From Mycobacterium asiaticum DSM 44297 (GTDB taxonomy: Bacteria > Actinomycetota > Actinomycetes > Mycobacteriales > Mycobacteriaceae), in the NCBI RefSeq assembly GCF_000613245.1, contig NZ_HG964938.1:218237-282236 (forward strand): a DNA stretch of 64,000 bases. The letters are read 5' to 3'. The position numbers and the translations under genes were made by a program. Positions 7,535 to 16,628 of this stretch are shown piece by piece. Position 1 is the first letter of the stretch; each line of letters starts with the position of its first letter. A model generated the notes under the pieces. It saw only the letters and a program-made list of their open reading frames with translations. It searched no databases and had not been told where the DNA came from.

Positions 7535-10500
7535 ATGAAGATTCCGGGTGTGGCCGACATCGTCGGCACTCTCACCGGAGGGGCCACACAGGTCGTGCGC
7601 GCCGGCGTGCAAAGCGCCGCCGGGGCAGCCGGCGTCATGCAGGCGCTGACCAGCCCGATGACGGAACTGGTCGGCCCGGTGGCCCAAGCGGTGGCGCACA
7701 CCACCGGCCGCGCGATCGGGCTGGGCGGGTCCCTCGACGGCGCGCCCGAACCGGTCACACCCCCAGTGCGCTGGCAGAGCGGGCGGCGCGTGCATCTGGA
7801 CCTCGACCCGTTGCTGCCCTTCCCCACTTGGCACGAATACGCTGCCGTAATCGAAGAGCCGGTCCGCCGGATTCCGGGCGTCGCCGAGGCCCATGTCGAA
7901 GGGGCGCTGGGCCGGCTGGTCCTGGAAATCGCCGCTGCCGCAGACGCGGACGCCGTCTTGGACGAGGTGCGCGACACCGCCTCGGCGGTGGCTGCCGACC
8001 TCACCGAAGCGGGCGATGTCGTGGCGCCGCAGGCCGCCCCGTTCGCCGACCCGGGCAACCCACTGGCGATCCTGGTGCCGTTGACCGCCGCCGCGATGGA
8101 TGTTGTCGCGGTGGGTGCCGCGGTGACCGGTTGGTTCACCCGGCTGCCGGTTGCGCCTCGCAGTGCCCGCGCCGCCGCGGCGTTGATCAACTACCAACCC
8201 CGCGTGGTGGCGGTGCTGGAGTCCCGACTTGGTCGCGTCGGCACCGACATCGCGCTCAGCGGATCGACGGCGCTGGCTTACGGGCTGAGCCAGTCGGTGG
8301 GGACACCGCTGTTGGACCTGCTGCAGCGGGGCCTGCAGCTCTCCGAGGCGGCGGCGCACCGCCAGCGGTGGCGGGAACGCGAACCCGAACTGGCCTCCCC
8401 TACCCGGCCGCAGGCGCCGGTGGTCCCGATCCTGTCCTCGGCGGGAGCCGAATCGCAAGTGCCCCGCCACAATTGGGCTGCCGCCGCGGCCGGCGAAGCC
8501 TCGCATGTGGTGGTCGACGGCGCGATCGACTCGGCCATCGACACCGAAAAGGGCTCGATGGACGGCCCGGTGGAGGACTACGTGACGCAAGCCGCGAGCG
8601 GCTCTGTGGTGGCCGCGGCGGGTGCCCTGTTCGCCGGCGGGGGCGCTGCCGAGGCCGCCGAAGCGATCCTGGCCGGCGTGCCCAAGGCCGCCCATCTCGG
8701 CCGCCAGGCGTTCGCCACCACCCTCGGCCGCGGTCTGGCCAACGCGGGACTGCTGGTGCTCGACCCTGGCGCGCTGCGCCGGCTGGACCGGGTAAAGGTG
8801 GTCGTCATCGACGGCGCCGCGCTGCGCGGTGACCATCGTGCGGTTCTGCGTGCCCAGGGTGAGGAACCCGGCTGGGACGATGACCGCGTCTACGAGGTCG
8901 CCGACGCATTGCTGCACGGCGAAGAGGCGCCCGAACCCGATCCCGACGAATTGCCGGCCACCGGAGCCCGGCTGAAATGGCAACGCGCGCAAGGGTCTTC
9001 AGCGACACCCGCGCAGGGTCTGGAGCACGCCGAGCTGGTCTGCGAGGGCCGGCAGGTGGGCCGGGTCGACGTGGGATGGGAAGTTGACCCCTACGCCATC
9101 CCGTTGTTGCAGACCGCGCACCGTACCGGCGCCCGGGTGGTGCTGCGGCACGTGGCCGGCACCGAAGACCTCTCGGCCAGCGTCGGATCCACGCATCCGC
9201 CCGGCACGCCGCTGCTGAAGCTGGTACGCGACCTGCGCACCGATCGCGGACCGGTGCTGCTGATCACCGCGCTCCACCGCGACTTCGCGTCGACCGACAC
9301 GCTGGCCGCGCTGGCCATCGCCGACGTTGGCATCGCGCTGGACGACCCGCGAGCGGCCACCCCGTGGACCGCGGACATCATCACCGGCACCGACCTGGCC
9401 GCAGCGGTGCGGATCCTTTCGGCGCTGCCGGTGGCCCGCGCCGCCAGTGAATCCGGGGTTCACCTGGCCCAAGGCGGCACCACGCTGGCCGGCCTGCTAC
9501 TGGTCACCGGCGAGGACAACCGGACCAGCAACCCGGCCACCCTGCGGCGCTGGCTGAACCCCGTCAACGCCGCCGCGGCCTCGGCCCTGTTGTCCGGGTT
9601 CTGGTCGGCCACCCGAGTGTTGCGGCTGCCCGACCCGTCGCCGCAACCGCTCACGGCCTGGCATGCGCTGGATCCGGAGATCGTCTACTCCCGGCTGGCC
9701 GGCGGCAAGCGGCCGCTGGCGGTCGAGTCCGCGACTCCGACCTGGCGACGCCGGCTCGACGACCTGTCCTACGAGCCGTTGGTCGCCCCGCTGCGCGGGC
9801 CCGCCCAGCTGCTGGGGCGGCTGGCGGCGGCCACCCGGGTCGAGCTCGGTGACCCGCTGACTCCGATCCTGGCTGTCGGTGCCGCGGCCTCGGCGATCGT
9901 CGGCAGCAACGTCGACGCACTGCTGGTCGCCGGCGTGATGGGTGTCAACGCGCTGACCGGTGGCGTGCAGCGGCTTCGCGCCGAAGCCGCGGCCGCCGAG
10001 TTGTTCGCCGAGCAGGACCAGCTGGTGCGTCGCGTGGTGGTGCCGGCGGTGGCGACGACGCGACGCCGGCTGGAGGCGGCTCAGCACGCCACCCGCACCG
10101 CGACCGTGTCGGCGAAGAAGCTGCGGCCCGGCGATGTCATCGACCTTGCCGCGCCGGAAGTGGTGCCGGCGGATGCGCGCCTGCTGGTGGCCGAGGACCT
10201 GGAGGTGGACGAGTCGTACCTGACCGGCGAGTCGCTGCCGGTCGACAAGCAGGTCGACCCCGTCGCGGTCAACGACCCGGAGCGGGCGTCGATGCTGTTC
10301 GAGGGCAGCACCATCGTCGCCGGACGCGCGCGCGCCATCGTGGTGGCCACGGGGGTGGGCACCGCCGCGCAGCGCGCAATCTCGGCGGTCGCCAACGTCG
10401 AGACCTCGGCCGGAGTGCAGGCCCGGCTGCGGGAACTGACCAGCAAGGTCCTGCCGCTCACGCTGGCCGGCGGGGCGGCGGTGACTGGTTTGGCGTTGCT

Positions 10501-12373
10501 GCGGCGCGCCTCGCTGCGCCAGGCAGTGGCCGACGGCGTCGCGATTGCGGTGGCCGCGGTGCCGGAGGGCCTGCCGTTGGTGGCCACTCTGTCCCAACTG
10601 GCCGCCGCGCAGCGGCTGACTGCGCGCGGAGTGCTGGTGCGTTCGCCGCGCACCATCGAGGCCCTCGGCCGGGTGGACACCATATGTTTCGACAAGACCG
10701 GCACACTCACCGAGAACCGGCTGCGCGTGGTGCGCGCCGTTCCGGTCGGCTGGTCGCCCCAGGATCCGTTCCCCGAGCCGAGCGATCCGCGCTACGCCGA
10801 GGTGGTGCGCGCCGCAGCGCAAGCGTCCACTCAGCCCCAAGACGGTGAGGGTCACGCGCACGCCACCGACGAAGCGATCATCAATGCGTCCGTGTCGCTG
10901 AACGGGCACGGGAACGGGGATTGGACCATCCTGGCCGAGGTGCCATTCGAGTCGAGCCGCGGCTACGCAGCCTCGATCGGCATCGGGACGGACAGCAACT
11001 CAGCACCGATGCTGATGGTCAAGGGCGCGCCCGAAGTGATCCTGCCTCGCTGCCGGTTCGACGATGCGGAAAGCGATCAGGGCCAAGCGGATTCGCTGGT
11101 ACGCAGCCTGGCCGAGCAGGGTCTGCGGGTACTTGCGGTGGCGCGGCGCCCGTGGCCGAACGGGACCAGCCAGGAAGAAGAGACCGACGCCGATGCCGTC
11201 GACGCCGAAGCCCACGACCTGGAACTGCTGGGTTACGTCGGCCTGGCCGACACCGCGCGCGAATCGGCGCGACCGCTGATCGAGGCGCTGATCGAGGCCG
11301 AGCGCAACGTCGTGCTGATCACCGGTGACCACCCCATCACCGCACGGGCCATCGCCCGGCAACTGGGACTGCCCGAGGACGTGCGTGTGGTGACCGGGGC
11401 CGAACTCGCCAGTCTCGACGAGGAGGGGCACGCCAAGCTCGCCGCCGACGTACAGGTCTTCGCCCGGGTTAGTCCGGAGCAGAAGGTGCAGATTGTGGCG
11501 GCGCTGCAGCGCTGCGGCCGGGTCACCGCGATGGTAGGTGATGGCGCCAACGACGCCGCCGCCATCCGGATGGCCGACGTCGGTATCGGGGTCAGCGGCC
11601 GCGGCTCCTCGGCCGCCCGTAGCGCTGCCGACATCGTGCTCACCGACGACGACCTCGGTGTGCTGATCGACGCGCTGGTCGAGGGCCGCAACATGTGGGC
11701 CGGCGTGCGCGACGCGGTCACCATCCTGGTTGGCGGCAATGTGGGTGAGGTGCTGTTCACCATCCTGGGCACCGCGTTCGGCCAGGGCCGCGCGCCGATC
11801 GGAACCCGCCAGTTGCTGCTGGTGAACCTGCTCACCGACATGTTCCCCGCGCTGGCGGTGGCGGTCACCTCGCAGTACGACGACCCCGAAGAGGACGAGG
11901 GTCTCACCGACGACGAGGTCGACGAAGCGCGCCTGACCCGTCAGCTCGAGGTGCTCACCCAGCCCAAGCCGTCACTCGGCGATTCGCTGATGCGCGACAT
12001 CGTGAACCGCGGCGTCGTCACCGCCGCCGGAGCCACCACCGCCTGGGCCATTGGACGCTGGACGCCCGGCACCGAACGTCGAACGGCCACAATGGGTCTG
12101 ACGGCCCTGGTGACCACTCAGCTGGCCCAGACGCTGCTGACCCGGCGGCACAGCCCTTTGGTGGTGGCCACGGCACTGGGCAGTGCCGGAGTGCTGGTCG
12201 GCATCATCCAGACACCCGTCGTGAGCCAGTTCTTCGGTTGTACGCCGCTGGGCCCGGTCGCCTGGACAGGGGTCATCGGCGCCACCGCGGGGACCACGGC
12301 GATCTCGGTGCTGGCACCACAGTGGCTGTCCAAGGCGGTCGTCGCGGTGACACCCGAGCCGGAGGAAGGCTAG
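7535..12373 (+). CDS. ctpI: CtpI-like giant P-type cation ATPase
   Basis: A 1612-residue protein matching the length of M. tuberculosis CtpI (about 1630). The C-terminal half carries a full P-type engine: TGES actuator motif (LTGESLPVDK), a PEGLP in the membrane ion-binding helix, the phosphorylation site DKTGTLTEN near residue 1053, and MVGDGANDAAAIRMADVGIG near 1333. PEGL, rather than CPC, argues for a P2-like cation such as calcium or magnesium and against copper. The N-terminal half resembles a second but degenerate P-type unit: VVVIDGAALRG near 421 occupies the DKTGT place, and IADVGIALDDP with ADIITGTDL near 600-625 mirrors the hinge. A CxxC-less HMA-like domain lies near residues 88-140. 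Physiological substrate unknown. Confidence 0.93.
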   Translation: MKIPGVADIVGTLTGGATQVVRAGVQSAAGAAGVMQALTSPMTELVGPVAQAVAHTTGRAIGLGGSLDGAPEPVTPPVRWQSGRRVHLDLDPLLPFPTWHEYAAVIEEPVRRIPGVAEAHVEGALGRLVLEIAAAADADAVLDEVRDTASAVAADLTEAGDVVAPQAAPFADPGNPLAILVPLTAAAMDVVAVGAAVTGWFTRLPVAPRSARAAAALINYQPRVVAVLESRLGRVGTDIALSGSTALAYGLSQSVGTPLLDLLQRGLQLSEAAAHRQRWREREPELASPTRPQAPVVPILSSAGAESQVPRHNWAAAAAGEASHVVVDGAIDSAIDTEKGSMDGPVEDYVTQAASGSVVAAAGALFAGGGAAEAAEAILAGVPKAAHLGRQAFATTLGRGLANAGLLVLDPGALRRLDRVKVVVIDGAALRGDHRAVLRAQGEEPGWDDDRVYEVADALLHGEEAPEPDPDELPATGARLKWQRAQGSSATPAQGLEHAELVCEGRQVGRVDVGWEVDPYAIPLLQTAHRTGARVVLRHVAGTEDLSASVGSTHPPGTPLLKLVRDLRTDRGPVLLITALHRDFASTDTLAALAIADVGIALDDPRAATPWTADIITGTDLAAAVRILSALPVARAASESGVHLAQGGTTLAGLLLVTGEDNRTSNPATLRRWLNPVNAAAASALLSGFWSATRVLRLPDPSPQPLTAWHALDPEIVYSRLAGGKRPLAVESATPTWRRRLDDLSYEPLVAPLRGPAQLLGRLAAATRVELGDPLTPILAVGAAASAIVGSNVDALLVAGVMGVNALTGGVQRLRAEAAAAELFAEQDQLVRRVVVPAVATTRRRLEAAQHATRTATVSAKKLRPGDVIDLAAPEVVPADARLLVAEDLEVDESYLTGESLPVDKQVDPVAVNDPERASMLFEGSTIVAGRARAIVVATGVGTAAQRAISAVANVETSAGVQARLRELTSKVLPLTLAGGAAVTGLALLRRASLRQAVADGVAIAVAAVPEGLPLVATLSQLAAAQRLTARGVLVRSPRTIEALGRVDTICFDKTGTLTENRLRVVRAVPVGWSPQDPFPEPSDPRYAEVVRAAAQASTQPQDGEGHAHATDEAIINASVSLNGHGNGDWTILAEVPFESSRGYAASIGIGTDSNSAPMLMVKGAPEVILPRCRFDDAESDQGQADSLVRSLAEQGLRVLAVARRPWPNGTSQEEETDADAVDAEAHDLELLGYVGLADTARESARPLIEALIEAERNVVLITGDHPITARAIARQLGLPEDVRVVTGAELASLDEEGHAKLAADVQVFARVSPEQKVQIVAALQRCGRVTAMVGDGANDAAAIRMADVGIGVSGRGSSAARSAADIVLTDDDLGVLIDALVEGRNMWAGVRDAVTILVGGNVGEVLFTILGTAFGQGRAPIGTRQLLLVNLLTDMFPALAVAVTSQYDDPEEDEGLTDDEVDEARLTRQLEVLTQPKPSLGDSLMRDIVNRGVVTAAGATTAWAIGRWTPGTERRTATMGLTALVTTQLAQTLLTRRHSPLVVATALGSAGVLVGIIQTPVVSQFFGCTPLGPVAWTGVIGATAGTTAISVLAPQWLSKAVVAVTPEPEEG

Positions 12374-12426
12374 GCGGCCCAATAGATTTGGGTCGAGTTG
12401 TCAGTGCCCCTCCCTAGGATCGGGGT

Positions 12427-13800
12427 ATGTCAGCGAGCACGCCGCAAGAGATCGTCGAGGTTCTCGACGCGCTTGAAGCATGCGCAGATCGCTTGGGGGA
12501 CTTGGATTTTGACGCCTGCGGTACGGGCGAGTTGCTGTCAATCATCGAGGGTACGCAACGGGTGGTGCGCAAGTTGCGCGTGCCCGGGCATGCGGTGATC
12601 ACCCAATTGGGCTTGGTGGCCACCGGATACGAGCTGGGTGGCACCCTAGGTCAAGCGTTGGCGGATCGGCTGCGGATCACCAAAGCCGAGGCGGATCGGC
12701 GTATCGCCGAGGCCGCGGTGCTGGGTCCGCGCCGCGCGCTGACCGGCCAACCGCTGCAACCGGTGCTGGCCGCGACCGCGGCCGCCGAACGCCGCGGGCT
12801 CATCGGCGACGCCCAGGTGGGGGTGATCCGCAAGTTCTTCGCCAAATTGCCCGACACCGTCGACGCGCACGGGCGGGCCGTGGCCGAGGCCAAACTGACA
12901 TTGTTCGCCACCGGGTTTCGCCCCGACGAGTTGGCCGAGTACGCCCGGGTGTACAAGGACTGCCTCAAACCCAACGGCGACTTCGATCCCGACAAGGCCC
13001 CCGAACCGGCCCGCAACCGCGGGATCACGCTGGGCAAACAGCAATCCGACGGCCTGTCCAAGATCAGTGGGTATATCAGCGCCGAATGCCGCGCCACCGT
13101 CGAGCCCGTGCTGGCCAAACTCGCCGCACCAGGGATGTGCAATCCGGCCGACGACGCACCGGTGATCGACGGGCGCGCCACCGCCGAGGCGGTGGACCGC
13201 GACAACCGCACCGCGGCGCAACGCAACCACGACGCCCTAAACACCGCGCTGCGCGCCCTGCTGATGTCGAAAACCTTGGGCCAGCACCACGGGCTGCCAA
13301 CCTCGATCGTCATCACCACCACACTGGCCGAACTCGAAGCCGGCGCCGGGCGCGCCCTGACCGCCGGGGGCACCCTGCTCCCCATGTCCGACGTGATCCA
13401 GCTGGCCTCACACGCCCACAACTACTTGGCCATCTTCGACAAAGACCGAACCCTGGCCCTATATCACGGCAAACGCATAGCCACCCCCGAACAACGTCTG
13501 GCCCTGCTAGGGCGACACCGCGGCTGCACCCGCCCCGGCTGCACCGTGCCCGGCTACTGGACCCAGGTCCACCACCTCGAAGGCTGGCTGGCCAAACGCC
13601 GCACCCACATCGACGAACTCACCCTGGCCTGCGGGCCCGATAACCGCATGGTCGAACTCCGCAACTACATCACTCGCCGAAACGCCCACGGCGACACCGA
13701 ATGGATCCCACCCCGCCACCTCGACCACCGACGCCCCCGCACCAACTGCATGCACCACCCCGAGAGACCACTCAAACCCGAAGACGACGAACCGGTCTGA
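12427..13800 (+). CDS. 13E12/DUF222 repeat-family protein with C-terminal HNH nuclease motif
   Basis: A 457-residue DUF222 protein, the mycobacterial 13E12 repeat family. The N-terminal ~300 residues are the DUF222 region (LGQALADRLRITKAEADRRI; RRGLIGDAQVGVIRKFFAKL). The C-terminus has the HNH pattern: CTRPGCTVPGYWTQVHHLEG, then LACGPDNRM. This family occurs in many near-identical dispersed copies in mycobacteria and is suspected to be mobile or to undergo gene conversion. In M. tuberculosis two copies (Rv0094c/Rv0095c) lie at the other end of this locus, beside ctpA. The HNH residues appear intact. Biological role unknown. Confidence 0.92.
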   Translation: MSASTPQEIVEVLDALEACADRLGDLDFDACGTGELLSIIEGTQRVVRKLRVPGHAVITQLGLVATGYELGGTLGQALADRLRITKAEADRRIAEAAVLGPRRALTGQPLQPVLAATAAAERRGLIGDAQVGVIRKFFAKLPDTVDAHGRAVAEAKLTLFATGFRPDELAEYARVYKDCLKPNGDFDPDKAPEPARNRGITLGKQQSDGLSKISGYISAECRATVEPVLAKLAAPGMCNPADDAPVIDGRATAEAVDRDNRTAAQRNHDALNTALRALLMSKTLGQHHGLPTSIVITTTLAELEAGAGRALTAGGTLLPMSDVIQLASHAHNYLAIFDKDRTLALYHGKRIATPEQRLALLGRHRGCTRPGCTVPGYWTQVHHLEGWLAKRRTHIDELTLACGPDNRMVELRNYITRRNAHGDTEWIPPRHLDHRRPRTNCMHHPERPLKPEDDEPV

Positions 13801-13813
13801 CGACCCGGATCGG

Positions 13814-15376
13814 CTAGCCGGAGAGTTCCCGGCGCACCACCTTGCCCGCCGGATTGCGCGGGATGCTCGAGACGATGTTGATGTCCCGGGGCTGCTCGAA
13901 CCGAGACACCTTGCCTTTCAGGTACTCTCGCAGCGCCGGCGCATCGGCGTCGCTGTCCGGGCGCAGCACGATGAAGGCCGCGAGCCGGCGGCCGAACTGC
14001 TCGTCGGGAACCCCGACGACGGCGTTCTCGGCAACGTCCGGGTGGCCGGCCAGGGCGTTCTCCAGCGCCCGCGGATAGACGTTCTCGCCGCCGGAGACGA
14101 TCATGTCGTCTTCACGGCCAACGATGTACAGCCGACCCGCTTCGTCGAGGTAGCCCATGTCCCCGGTGCTGGTCATGCCGTCGATCACGGTCTTGCCGCC
14201 ACCGCCGGTGTAGCCCTCGGAAGACAACCCGCCGCCGACGAAGACGCGGCCGGTGACCCGGGGCCCAACGGCTTTGCCGGCGCGATTGTAGATTCGCACC
14301 GGACACCCGGCGACGGGCCTGCCCACCGTTTCGGGGAACCGTCGGAGTTCATCCGGTGTCGCCAGCGATCCGATGCCCACCTCGGTGGAGCCGTACAGGT
14401 TGTACAGGACGTCACCGTAAGCGTCCATGAACCGCCGGGCCAGGGCGGGGTCCAGCCGGTCGCCGCTGGAGATGACGACTTTCAACGACGACAACGGGTT
14501 TCGCGCTCGCACCCGCTGCGGCAGGTCCAGCATGCGGGCCAACATGATCGGCACCGCGCTCATCGCCTCGGCGCGGTGCAGTGAGGCCTGTGCCAGCACG
14601 GCTTCGGCGTCGAAACGTCGGCGGGTCAGCACCGTGCCGCCCAAAGCGATCGCCAGCATCAGGATGCCGAACCCCAGACCATGAAACATCGGTGCCGCCA
14701 AGGCGATCCGCGAGCCGACGCGCAGCCGGGTGCGGGCCAGCAGCGTCATGCTGACTCCAACGCCCGAACTCATCCGCGGTGTCCGCGGCACCCCTTTGGG
14801 GATACCGGTGGTCCCCGAGGTCAACAGCACCATCCGGCCGGACGGGGCGACCCCCGGCCGTGACCGATTGGGTCGCGGCGCAACGGTTTGCGGATCGATG
14901 AGCCGGATTGGTGCGTCGGTCTGGCTGATCTGGCCGGCGAATTCGTCGTCGCCGAACATCGTCCGGATCTGGTGTGCCCCCAGCGCGCCGGTGAGCGCGT
15001 CAGTGCGGAACTCGGTGTTGACCAGCACCACGTCGGCACCCACCAGGGCCGTGGCGAACACCGCGGCCACGAAGTTGCGTCCGTTGCGGCACATCACACC
15101 CACCGGGTGTCCGGCCCGGACACCGGCGTCCAGCAGTTCGCCGGCCAGTGCTTCGGTCATCGCCTGCAATTCCCGGTACCGCAGCGCGCCGTCGTCGTCG
15201 ATGATCGCGGTCCGGTCCGGCCACCGCGCCGCGGAAACCGCAAGCACGGTGTACAGATTCGTGCCGCCCCGACAGATTTCACGAGCCAGGCGCACCGCCG
15301 CTGCCGGACTCGGCGGCCCCAGCAGGCCTGAGGACAGCACCGCGCTGGCCGTCGTACCCACAACGCTTTCAGTCAC
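13814..15376 (-). CDS. FadD-type fatty-acid/acyl-CoA ligase
   Basis: A 520-residue ANL ligase with A3 motif LLTSGTTGIPKGVPRTP near residue 185, A5 motif YNLYGSTEVG near 325, hinge VGREDDMIVSGGENVYPRAL near 420, and the C-terminal lysine in IPRNPAGKVVRREL. It should activate a fatty acid for transfer to CoA or a carrier. The start is the GTG at 15374-15376, which overlaps the TGA of the upstream SDR (GTGA), indicating translational coupling. An alternative start 36 codons upstream would lie inside the SDR gene. SDR-FadD pairs of this kind are common in mycobacterial lipid metabolism; the chain-length preference is not readable. Confidence 0.9.
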   Translation of the reverse strand: MTESVVGTTASAVLSSGLLGPPSPAAAVRLAREICRGGTNLYTVLAVSAARWPDRTAIIDDDGALRYRELQAMTEALAGELLDAGVRAGHPVGVMCRNGRNFVAAVFATALVGADVVLVNTEFRTDALTGALGAHQIRTMFGDDEFAGQISQTDAPIRLIDPQTVAPRPNRSRPGVAPSGRMVLLTSGTTGIPKGVPRTPRMSSGVGVSMTLLARTRLRVGSRIALAAPMFHGLGFGILMLAIALGGTVLTRRRFDAEAVLAQASLHRAEAMSAVPIMLARMLDLPQRVRARNPLSSLKVVISSGDRLDPALARRFMDAYGDVLYNLYGSTEVGIGSLATPDELRRFPETVGRPVAGCPVRIYNRAGKAVGPRVTGRVFVGGGLSSEGYTGGGGKTVIDGMTSTGDMGYLDEAGRLYIVGREDDMIVSGGENVYPRALENALAGHPDVAENAVVGVPDEQFGRRLAAFIVLRPDSDADAPALREYLKGKVSRFEQPRDINIVSSIPRNPAGKVVRRELSG

Positions 15377-16257
15377 GAGGGCCCGCCGCCAGACTCGGCG
15401 AAGAACCGGCTGTGCCAGATCCGGGCGGCGCGCTCTGCCGGTCCGGCCAGCAGCACCGAAGCCACCTCCGCGGGTCCCAACCAAGGCGGCTCGTTGGTAC
15501 GGGGGCGGTCGATGATCGCCTTGGCGATCGAATCGGCAGCCTCATCCGGCGTCAGACCCGGAAGCCTGCCCAACAGCGGGGTTGGCTCGATCATCCGGGT
15601 CCGCACCAGGGCGAAGTACACCGTCGAGACGTCGATGCCGTCGCCGTGCAACTCCGGTGCCACGCTGCGCAGCCACCGGTCGAAGGCGCCCTTGGAAGCC
15701 TGGTAGGCACCCCACTGCGGGCCCGGGGCCACCCGGACGCCCACGCTCGAGACGTTCACCAGATGCCCCCGGCCGCTCTCGCGCATCGCCGGAAGCAACC
15801 CCAGCAGCAGCCAGACCGGGCCCAGGTAGTTGATATCGATGGTGCGCTGGAAGTCGTGCGGGCGGTCGTACTGGTCATGCAGCGACCGACGAAGCGACTT
15901 CCCAGCGTTGCTCACCACGATGTCCACGGCGCCGTGATTCTCGGTGACCTGCTTGGTCAGCACACTGACGGCGGCCTCGTCGCTCAGGTCGGTGGGGTAG
16001 ACAACCGCCGCTCCCCCGCCGGTGTTGATCGCGGCAGCGACGTCGTCGAGGCGCTCGGCCGAGCGCGCCACCAGCAACACGTTCGCTCCCGCGGCGGCCA
16101 GCTTGCGGGCGGTCGCCTCACCGATCCCGTACGACGCTCCGGTCACCAGAACCGTCCTGCCGGAGACGGCGTCCCGCAGCTTGTCGGGGTCGGATTCCCG
16201 CGCCGGGTTCGCAAATCTGCTGGCAGCGGCATCAATCGCCTGCAAGACCAGATTCAT
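15373..16257 (-). CDS. SDR-family oxidoreductase, long-form
   Basis: A 294-residue SDR with an N-terminal helical extension of ~35 residues before the TGASYGIGEA cofactor motif, NAGK near residue 119, catalytic Ser in NVSSVG and YQASK near 190-194. The extension and the pattern QWGAYQASKGAFDRW resemble SDRs that act on acyl or fatty-aldehyde substrates in mycobacteria. It is the first gene of a two-gene unit with the downstream fadD. Exact substrate unknown. Confidence 0.9.
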   Translation of the reverse strand: MNLVLQAIDAAASRFANPARESDPDKLRDAVSGRTVLVTGASYGIGEATARKLAAAGANVLLVARSAERLDDVAAAINTGGGAAVVYPTDLSDEAAVSVLTKQVTENHGAVDIVVSNAGKSLRRSLHDQYDRPHDFQRTIDINYLGPVWLLLGLLPAMRESGRGHLVNVSSVGVRVAPGPQWGAYQASKGAFDRWLRSVAPELHGDGIDVSTVYFALVRTRMIEPTPLLGRLPGLTPDEAADSIAKAIIDRPRTNEPPWLGPAEVASVLLAGPAERAARIWHSRFFAESGGGPS

Positions 16258-16361
16258 CGACGCGTCCTCGGTTGGGTGTCGGGACTACCTGACCCCTATC
16301 TTGTACCCACATGACCCATGGTCACAACGGTGGGCGAGGGCGCGTCTTAGGACTGCGAAAA

Positions 16362-16628
16362 TTATGGACGGCTGCCGCGGTGGCCGTACCTGCGGCGGAA
16401 TCTTTCGACCCGGCCGGCGCTGTCGAGGGTTCGCTGGGTACCGGTCCAGAAGGGGTGTGAGTCCGCCGACACCTCCACGATCACCAACGGATAGGTACGC
16501 ACGCCCGCTGGGGTGTCCCACTCGATGGTGCGGTTGCTGGTCAGCGTCGATCGGGTCAGGAAGGTCGCGCCGGTGTTGGCGTCCTGGAACACCACCGGGT
16601 GATAGTCGGGGTGGATGCCGGCCTTCAT
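16362..16628 (-). CDS. rpmE2: 50S ribosomal protein L31 type B (zinc-free)
   Basis: An 88-residue L31B: the start MKAGIHPDYHPVVFQD and the later SDSHPFWTGTQ-like segment (SADSHPFWTGTQ) are diagnostic. It has no Cys pair, so it is the zinc-free C-minus form that replaces the zinc-binding L31 when zinc is scarce. Its ATG overlaps the TGA of the upstream Mrf gene by four bases. It therefore belongs to the leftward transcript under the Zur box at 17835-17853. Confidence 0.93.
   Translation of the reverse strand: MKAGIHPDYHPVVFQDANTGATFLTRSTLTSNRTIEWDTPAGVRTYPLVIVEVSADSHPFWTGTQRTLDSAGRVERFRRRYGHRGSRP

Noticed and set aside
6469..9008. Long minus-strand open frames over the sigma and ctpI genes (573 and 547 codons)
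   Set aside because: They run antisense to clearly recognised genes; such frames arise in high-GC DNA and encode Arg/Gly/His-rich protein without motifs.
9497..10909. 470-codon minus-strand frame opposite the ctpI catalytic half
   Set aside because: Shadow of the P-type ATPase; Arg/His/Gln-rich with no domain.
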